64,000 nucleotides of DNA from positions 40,754,890-40,818,889 of the forward strand of contig OY744607.1 of NCBI GenBank assembly GCA_963556255.1. Direction: 5' to 3'. The stretch comes from Allolobophora icterica (Eukaryota > Annelida > Clitellata > Crassiclitellata > Lumbricidae). Every line of letters begins with the position of its first letter. The stretch's first letter is position 1. Under the pieces are notes generated by a model. It was not told where the DNA came from and made no database searches. It saw only the letters and a list, made by a program, of their open reading frames with translations. Of the stretch, positions 56,512 to 64,000 are shown one piece after another. The position numbers and the translations under genes were made by a program.

Positions 56512-59119
56512 GTCCATTGGCATTCCCTTGCGTTGGCTATGCAACACACTTAGGATACTTATCCATCCTAATCCTCATCAGTGTTTGGCTTACAAAATAT
56601 AATCTTTTGTAACTGCTGACTTTATTATCACCTTTGTGCTGAAGGAATTAGTTTGTTGTTTATTTTAGTAATTGATGATTGCATCTTGATTGTATATTGA
56701 TTGGCACCTGCAATTTACTTGTTGTGTTCTGATTGTAAGTACATGTACAAGCGATCATAAGTGTCCTTTGAATTCTGTTTCAAGCATGCGAATGGAGGCT
56801 GCATGCTTTTCCGTTTGAGTGCAGCAGAGCTTCTGAACGTGTTAGGTAAATGACTCAGTATTTCCGGCCTTTTCTTGTTATTCATTCGTCTTCAACTTTT
56901 GCTCAGATTTAGCATTGAGTACTTAATCGGATATGGAATAATTGGTCATTTGAGGATCTTTGGAGGTATTGTCTTATTTTGATTGATTGTTTGGAGGTAT
57001 TGTTCATATATGCAGATACACTTATCCAGACACAATTGTTTAGTCATATGATTTGTGTTTAGATGTGTTTTTTTATTATATATTTGCAGACCAATCCCTC
57101 CCTTCTTAGCTACAGGGTTGGGTACTTTGGCATTGCCATGTCCAGCAAAGGGACTCTGAATAGATCTAACCCAGTACAGACTGTTTTCTCAGTGACTGAA
57201 TTTGGTGTTTATGTCAGAGGCTGTACTGAAATAACCAAATTAGATGTGGACATAGCCACCTTCTTTTCCTTATCTACCTTTGGGTGACCCCTTCCTCCTA
57301 CCTTCTCCAGATGTCCTTAACGGACCTGTTGTATTCAACTGAACTTCTATATCAGTGGTCCCCAACCATTTTGGGAGCAAGATACCCTTATTAAAAGTCA
57401 TTTATTCCATGGCATCTGGTCTCAATTTCATTTAATTTTCTTCCAGTTTAGTTCTTTATTTCAAGGACGAACAATGTTCTGTTTCTTAAATTGGTTTTCT
57501 TATGACTATTTCTACACTACTTTCAGTTTAAAACAAAAGTTATAACACTGTTTGATATGATGAAATAATTGTAAGCTGTGCATTATTTGTCATGAATGTT
57601 TGATTTTTTAGATTGAGTTTTAGCTGGTACCTGAGCGACTGCATTGTCTGCTGTTGCTAGTCCTTTTTCTAGATGATGTTATGGGCACCAGTTTGTGGTC
57701 TGTGCTGTTATTAATGTCTTAATATGTATTCCAAGTACTCTGTTGACTCCTTTACACCAGTAGTCTGTTGGACAAGCCTTATGATACAGTGTGTAAACCA
57801 GGCCATGCATAAAAAGGGATAATGCTGATGCTAATCTTTTGTGACTGGTTATGGGCATTTCTTGTACGTTACTTTAATCAAAACTGCATGTAAACTAATA
57901 GTTCTGGGGCATAACACCACTTTGTGTTAATCAGAATGGCTTATTTAATTGGGAGTGCGTAAACAAGTCCACGTTGTATAGGTTGGTTGTGCCAAATGTT
58001 TTTGAGAAAAATCTGTCTTATTTTGATTGATTGTTTGTGTTCTGTAATTTTAATGTCTGCTTTACTAGCCGTTTAAGCCACACTAGTATTACACAGAATT
58101 TTTTTCTTAACATTGCCATAATTATGTAAATTTTATTTTGTTTGCTATGTATGTGTATATATGGCCCATTTTAAAATAAATTCTCATAACATTCATCTAA
58201 GTACTGTCAAAGTAGCTGAGTTGATAACTATGCTTTTGTGAAGACAGAATTGGTAAGATTTTAACTTCTTTTGTAAACAATTAACCTTTAGAGAGCAACA
58301 ATAAATTGTCACAACCAGATGGAATAAGTTAAATAAAGAATTACTAAGTTTTATGTGACTAATGTGACTAATGTCTTCTTAATGTAATTTTTTCTCAAGC
58401 AAACAAATATAAATTTACCAATTTGATGAAACAGATTCATGTTTATGAGCATAGATTTCTTTTTTTTGTAATGGAATGGTCAGTGCCAATCTGACCATTC
58501 TATTACAGTGACTCTCAACGACCAGCTGCCAGCTGTCCAGAATGTTGCCTCCACAAACCTGATGGTAGCGGTATGTCTTCTCTACCACCTGCAAGGGATG
58601 CCTTGGTGTTGAGGCTCATGTTGCAAGCCTTGTCACTTTTGTCTATATGTATGCATGTGTGTATGTCTGTAAGCGTGTAAGTATGCCTGTATGTAGGCAC
58701 TACAGATAGTTTCTAAATACATGCATACACTGTGTCTCATGAGCAGGTTAACAATTTTCTTACAAAATTAAAATTGCCTTTGGAAGTTTTTTAAGTTTTG
58801 CCATCTCGTTACCACATTGGTAGCATTTCCTGTGATTTGTTTGCCAAGAAATCAGTTTTGTTCCAGATTTGTAAATATCAGTTATGCATTTATATTGTAC
58901 TTTAATTATTTAAATCACACTTAATTTCATGAACTTGTTGATTGATATTTAAGTTTTCTATTTATTTTCTACTATAATATTCCTTTAATATTTTATGATT
59001 GCTATGCATTCTCATTAGGAAAACAATTGAAGTTCATGTTTTATTTTGAGCATGGCAATTACTTCTTAAGAGCTCTGCTGTTAGATAGCTCCAGGAGTTC
59101 AATGTAATTTTATTTGTTG
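56512..59119. other. 3' region of the PLP enzyme, no second gene recognised
   Basis: AT-rich DNA, probably 3' UTR at first. AATAAA occurs near 58174, 58299 and 58334. At 57354 CAGTGGTCCCCAACCATTTT is a classic hAT left terminus, without a partner end. At 58482-58508 GAATGGTCAG and CTGACCATTC form a hairpin. An open frame at 57063-57287 has no recognisable domain and no good splice context. Confidence 0.5.
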
Positions 59120-59300
59120 ATAAGGCCATTGGGTTAATGTGCTTTAGCTCAGCCTCTCCCACAGTCTGGAATAACATACCTTTACTTGCAACTTTCCAAT
59201 AATCTCATCCTTCAACCGACAACTTTCTATTTCAAGAATCCATTGGTCACTTAGTTTCCCCTTTGGTTATCCATTATCTCCCCCCTCCTTAGTGACTGTT
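59120..59300 (+). pseudogene. LINE tail remnant
   Basis: 'FSSASPTVWNNIPLLATFQ' matches the conserved W-N-x-L-P end of LINE ORF2. No flanking RT. Confidence 0.55.
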
Positions 59301-59491
59301 CCTCCATTTCAAATATTGATGTCTGGCGCGTAAATGTTGTTAATTAATTTATCATTCTTCTCTATTTTTGTGTCTTGTCCTTTATTCGAGTCTTGTTTGT
59401 GATGTGGAGTCCAGTCATCAAAAAGTGAATTTTAGATATCGAATAGAAATATCCTGAAACTTGTTAAATCTCGCATCGCTTTTCCAGTGTA

Positions 59492-60143
59492 GAAAGACAT
59501 TTGATATACATTTGTAGCTGGCTGTAGGCTCGATAGTCACAGGTTTTTCGTGTTAAATCTGTCTTTTTGATTGAGATGTTATTTACGTTGATCCTTTCCT
59601 GCTTGGTTAGTCTTTGCTGCATCTTACAATTGTTTTGAATCCAGCTTAGAATTTTCTGCCAGGTTGTGTAAAAATGTACTCAAGAGAATAAACGGAATAT
59701 TCCTTGTTGAAAGACATTTGATATACATTTGTAGCTGGCTGTAGGCTCGATAGTCACAGGTTTTTCGTGTTAAAATCTGTCTTTTTGATTAAGATGTTAT
59801 TTACGTTGAACCTTTCCTGCTTGGTTAGTCTTTGCTGCATCTTACAATTGTTTTGAATCCAGCTTAGAATTTTCTGCCAGGTTGTGTAAAATGTACTCAA
59901 GAGAATAAACGGAATATTCCTTGTTGAAAGACATTTGATATACATTTGTAGCTGGCTGTAGGCTCGATAGTCACAGGTTTTTCATGTTAAATCTTTGTCT
60001 TTTTGATTGAGATGTTATTTACGTCGGTCCTTTCCTGCTTGGTTAGTCTTTGCTGCATCTTACAATTGTTTTGAATCCAGCTTAGAATTTTCTACCAGAT
60101 TGTGTATAATGTAGGCCTACTCAAGAGAATAAACGGAATATTC
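59492..60143. repeat. 217-bp tandem repeat, three copies
   Basis: Copies start at 59492, 59709 and 59926 (GAAAGACATTTGATATACAT, TTGTAGCTGGCTGTAGGCTC and so on), over 95% alike by eye. Each ends AATAAACGGAATATTCCTTG. The third copy carries GGCCTA inserted after GTA at 60112-60119. Copy 3 has no following partial unit. Confidence 0.95.
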
Positions 60144-60675
60144 CTTGTTCAGAAATCTAACAAATTAAGTTTCCATTAATAACGTGTAGATGAACACAGA
60201 ACCACATACTGTATGTGAATGAACTGTGTTGGGCAACATATTAAAGCTCTGTTTGCCCATATTTCACCAGCCGTTGAAGACCGTTCTGTTCTACTGCGGT
60301 CATGTGTGGTAGGGTCGGCACAGTACGGGTGTGATACGCTTCTAATTATGAAACCAAGACACAACTCCCTCAGATAAGATGGAGCACAGCCTTAATAGCA
60401 TTAAGATCTTAAACTCGGTGCATTTATGCGTCACCAACCAGTGTTGAGCCTGCGCTGTAGCATGATTGGACATCAGAGCCTACAAAATGAGCAGGAAAGG
60501 AAAGAGAAAATCTATTGGCAAGTAAAGCTAGAATAGGCTTCAGGTAAAAAATTCTAGGAAGTTATTTTTGAGTCAGCGGCTTTGAATAAGCTGGTTAAAC
60601 TGTTGTATGGTGTTGTAGAAATCTCGATGTTACAATTACAATACGAAATGAAATCTACAAGAGCTATGCTGTGTC
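60144..60675. other. No recognised feature
   Basis: No repeat or gene recognised apart from a GGCTTC..AATAAGC stretch. Confidence 0.4.
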
Positions 60676-60865
60676 GGGAACGGTAGCCGATTAGATGACT
60701 GATATGTTATGCGAAGAGTATACGGGTTCGAGCCTCCTCCCCAAGACGGTTACTGTGTAGGGACCTTGAGCCAGTCCTTGCTCACAATTGCTCAATGTCT
60801 TCGATTGATAATGTTGTCATTAGACAGAGGCGCTTAATAAATGCGTAATAATAAAATAAATTTTA
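60676..60865 (+). mobile_element. tRNA-derived SINE, near full length
   Basis: Head GGGAACGGTAGCCGATTAG (box A region), ACGGGTTCGAGCCTCC (box B), body AGGGACCTTGAGCCAGTCC, CAATTGCTCAATGTCTTCG, tail GAGGCGCTTAATAAATGCGT, then AATAATAAAATAAA. It is the most complete copy of the family in the window and can serve as the reference. Confidence 0.85.
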
Positions 60866-60984
60866 TCAACTTATACAGGTCAAGTGTTTTATGAGCTGCT
60901 ATAGAAGTTAGAAAGCGTTACAGCTCTATGTTGGGTGCCATGGCAACGAAGACAATGAATTTTTCACGATGAGGTAGCCTATAG

Positions 60985-61110
60985 TAGGGGTCGTCCATAA
61001 ATGACGTCTGAAAAATATGGCCTACTTTGGACCCCTCCCTCCCCTTGTTCGCATTTGTCCGCATTTGACCTTACCCCTCCTCCCTTTACGGACGTCCACA
61101 CGTCAAAGCC
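60985..61110. mobile_element. MITE-like fragment with GGGGTCGTCCATAAATGACGTC
   Basis: Left end AGGGGTCGTCCATAAATGAC and right end GGACGTCCACACGTCAAAG are imperfectly inverted. The interior has CCCCTCC..CCCTCC. A MITE-type element; superfamily not assigned. Confidence 0.5.
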
Positions 61111-61312
61111 AGGGGCGTAACTTTGGTCTAAAAAGTGGGGGGTACCAATTTCTTACAAACATGAGCAAGGCGGATACTGCGATATCTGGGAAGGCTCAAT
61201 AATAAAATATTGATTGATATTGTTTAAAATGTGGGGGTAGGGTACCCCCAGTCCAAAAAGTGGGGGTACGGGTACCACTCGTACCCCCACAAATTACGCA
61301 TATGGGTGGGTC
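61105..61312. mobile_element. hAT-like MITE, CAGGGGCGTAACTTTGG type
   Basis: Left end CAGGGGCGTAACTTTGGTCT, right end CAAATTACGCATATG, with GTGGGGGGTACC and GGTACCCCCAC-type inverted stretches inside both ends. Target duplication not clear. Related to the ends at 28869-29406. Confidence 0.6.
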
Positions 61313-61569
61313 TATACATGTAGCTAAAATAGCCTACATAATACTCGGCGCATGGGCTTTCATAGACAGACATAAGCCTACTTACATACAGACAGACAGA
61401 TTGGATCAGTTAACTTTGAGTTAAAACTCGGTAATAGATCGAGTCTGAAGTTTCTCATCAGACAAATCTTTGGCGCTTTTGGGTGTCGGCTGTCGTCGTC
61501 ACGTGGTGACTGTTGAAATTATAGGATGGTGATAAAAATTGTCTTAAACATCTCAGTTTGCGCCCTATT

Positions 61570-61637
61570 AGCAGACCCTCATACATCGCCCCCGAGGCGG
61601 CAGCATCATTCCTCTGCATAGCTACACCACTGCGTAG
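61570..61637. mobile_element. Right end of a hAT-like element
   Basis: ATCGCCCCCGAGGCGGCAGC, then TGCATAGCTACACCACTG, which inverted gives CAGTGGTGTAGCTATGC, a hAT-like terminus. The left end was not found. Confidence 0.45.
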
Positions 61638-61639
61638 CG

Positions 61640-62120
61640 TCATCCTCGCGTAAAGAGACGTCTAACCAAATAAAACCAATGTAGCTAACCAGCCCTACAG
61701 TTTATCAGAGTGGCAGATTTTAAATAGCTACTGATTACAGGTAGCATGATTATGATATGAATGTGGCAATTCAGTGTCAGATTATTAGCAAATACGGCAA
61801 CAAGGTGACTGATTTGCAAGATTCTTTTTCTTTCATGAAATTATAATTATAATGATTAGCTCGTAATTTCAGCAAGTAGGTCTATATTCGTTTTAATATT
61901 ATTGAAGATTTTGTAGGGAAAATGTCTTGCAACGTTAATCTATAGAAGTGTTCGTCTAACATTAGACAGTTTTGCACATGTTAATATTTTGTTCATGACG
62001 TTTCTACCGATAGTCGTCTATTCTGATCTAATCAGAAAACGGTCAGAGAACTGATTTGCAAAAGCAGTTCATTGCTAACTTTAGAAAGACTACATAATCA
62101 TGTGAGTTTCGTTTCGCACA
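61640..62120. other. No recognised feature
   Basis: AT-rich unique sequence. Confidence 0.4.
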
Positions 62121-62126
62121 TTTTCT

Positions 62127-63021
62127 GTCTTGTTGTCCTCGAGACCAAGGTCTTGGTCTCGAGTGCACTCGAGTTCGTTTTTAAAAGTCTTGGTCTTGGT
62201 CTTGAGACCAAAGGTCTTGGTCTTGGTCTTGGTCTTGAGGTTCAAGGTCTTGGTCTTGGTCTTGAGGTTCAAAGTCTTGGTCTTGGTTTTGCAAGACCAA
62301 GACCAAGACTGTTGTCAATTTGAACAGTCATTAATTTTAACAAACGGCAAGAATTTTAAAAATTTATCCAACAATTACTCATACAGTTATTGCTTTAGTA
62401 TTTACACGGTGTGAATGAGGCTTCACTGTTGTTTTTTTTTACAATTATTTTAACTTCCGGTTATTTACCATGGAATGATTTCAAAACAGACTCATGATTA
62501 ATTTGTACATTTACATCCGGTTCTTGAAAAGCCGCTTTGTGTGCTAGCGATTTCAGCACTTGTAGACCGTGTTTTTTCACATGGCAGAATTTTTAAGAGG
62601 CCCACAGGTCACGTCTTGGTCAGGAAATCCTGAGCAAATTGGTTTTTATAAAATTCAACAGGCATTTGGAATAACATTTCGCATGAAGGACTTTTGTAAA
62701 TACGAATTCGGAATTCTCTGCAGTCTCCATTTAGAGTTGTTTGCTTGAATAACAGAAAAAAACTCATCTTTTCATTAAAATAACGAGTAGTCCGACTGGA
62801 CAATTTTTAGTAAGGAATAGAAGTCTGGATACGATTGTGATTTTTTTGGGTCTTGGTCTCGGTCTTGGTCTTGAGGTTCAAGGTCTTGGTCTTGGTCTTA
62901 GTCTTGAGGTTCAAGGTCTTGGTCTTGGTCTTGAGGGTCAAGGTCTTGGTCTTGGTCTTGAGGTTCAAGGTCTTGGTCTTGGTCTTGGTCTTGAGGTTTA
63001 AGGTCTTGACAACAAGACTGC
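62127..63021. repeat. (GGTCTT)n arrays between GTCTTGTTGTC inverted ends
   Basis: Two arrays of GGTCTTGGTCTTGAGGTTCAA (62150-62305 and 62850-63005), both in the same orientation. The block is bounded by GTCTTGTTGTC (62127) and GACAACAAGAC (about 63008-63018). A second internal end, GACTGTTGTCAA, is at 62305. Possibly one non-autonomous element, or two partial ones, with subterminal hexamer arrays. Confidence 0.65.
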
Positions 63022-63211
63022 ACATTTTCCGATTTATAATTTCTTTTCCCACTTGCTCTCTTTCCGCTTCCAATAGCCTATTAAGAACGCTCATCGGAAT
63101 CTTGAATCCGTCTTCAGATACTTTCGGTTCTCCTTTCTGTCTCATCCATTCTCCTCCGCCACTGAGACCCTCCATAACACAAGAAAAGAAGTGACACAAG
63201 ACAAACTCTAG

Positions 63212-63655
<444 letters not shown>

Positions 63656-63689
63656 AACAGAGACAGAGAGACAGAGGCGACCGAGTTCA

Positions 63690-63860
63690 TACGCGGCGAA
63701 ATGGCATTTCAGTAGAATCGTAGAATCAGTGTACGACTAGTAGAATCAATAGAACGTTGTCCAGAATCAGTAGAATCGTGGAAACAGTAGAATCGTGGAA
63801 TCAGTAGAGTAGTAGAATCACTGAATCGTAGAATCATAAGAATCGTAGAATCGCACGCGT
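63690..63860. repeat. AGAATCGTAG / AGAATCAGT short tandem repeats
   Basis: About 15 degenerate units of 9-14 bp (GTAGAATCGTAGAATCAGT and similar). Confidence 0.88.
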
Positions 63861-64000
63861 GTGATATGCAGAAGAAAGTTAAGCAAGTCCGTATATTTAC
63901 TTTTTTATTATAAAAAAATCATTAGGTCAGCATAATAGGTTTACGTTTGGGTGCCTGTATAATATATACGATTGGGAGTTTCAGGGTGCTACCGCTCTGC
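63861..64000. other. Window end, no recognised feature
   Basis: Short AT-rich stretch. Nothing recognised. Confidence 0.4.

Noticed and set aside
57063..57287. Small gene of 74 aa in the 3' region of the PLP enzyme
   Set aside because: No recognisable domain, no matching exon phases nearby, AT-rich context; chance frame.

Overview
The window is eukaryotic nuclear DNA from a multicellular animal, most likely a marine deuterostome invertebrate (an echinoderm is my best guess, at low confidence). The reasons are multi-exon genes with GT-AG introns and consistent phases, animal gene families (secreted Kazal proteins, a type II Golgi carbohydrate sulfotransferase), L2/CR1-like LINE tails, tRNA-derived SINEs, hAT-type MITEs and very dense microsatellites. 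Most long open frames are microsatellites read as protein and are not genes.

Genes, assembled by hand from splice sites and reading phase, all on the + strand. (1) A tandem cluster of two-Kazal-domain secreted proteins: gene C (only its last exon, 1-165), gene A (8107-17969, five exons, 144 aa) and gene B (22219-30789, five exons, 199 aa). A and B share exon count, intron phases (1,2,1,2), cysteine spacing and a TATAAA about 112-114 bp before the ATG. C and B have a Ser/Thr-rich C-terminal tail; A has lost it. (2) A carbohydrate (GlcNAc/Gal/GalNAc-type) sulfotransferase, four coding exons at 38645-48950, 447 aa, complete with signal anchor and both PAPS-binding motifs. (3) A DegT/DnrJ/EryC1/StrS-family PLP enzyme, three coding exons at 53371-56511, 440 aa, with the PLP lysine and the ring-binding aspartate in place. 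I found no tRNA or rRNA gene apart from tRNA-like SINE heads.

Layout. 0-2 kb: end of Kazal C and its 3' flank, repeated at 18-19.8 kb after Kazal A. 2.5-3.2 kb: LINE fragment. 3.6-6.8 kb: a roughly 3-kb repeat whose second copy lies at 33.5-36.5 kb, so the pair brackets Kazal A and B. 8-31 kb: Kazal A and B, with introns full of hAT MITEs, LINE and SINE pieces and satellites. 31-38.5 kb: repeats only. 38.6-49 kb: sulfotransferase; its last intron holds a 5'-truncated RLE-type retrotransposon set inside (ATT)n. 49-53 kb: a 1.4-kb inverted-terminal-repeat element and TA/CAAT microsatellites. 53.4-56.5 kb: PLP enzyme. 56.5-64 kb: non-coding, with a 217-bp tandem repeat, a SINE, (GGTCTT)n and (AC)n tracts.

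The three gene groups do not form an evident pathway. The most unusual signals are: the 8-mer TAGGCCTA, seen about 20 times and, in two independent pairs of paralogous copies, present as TAGGCCTA in one copy and plain TA in the other; the Kazal cluster with one tail lost by frameshift; snap-back palindromes inside transposon sequence; and retrotransposon ends fused to (ATT)n arrays.
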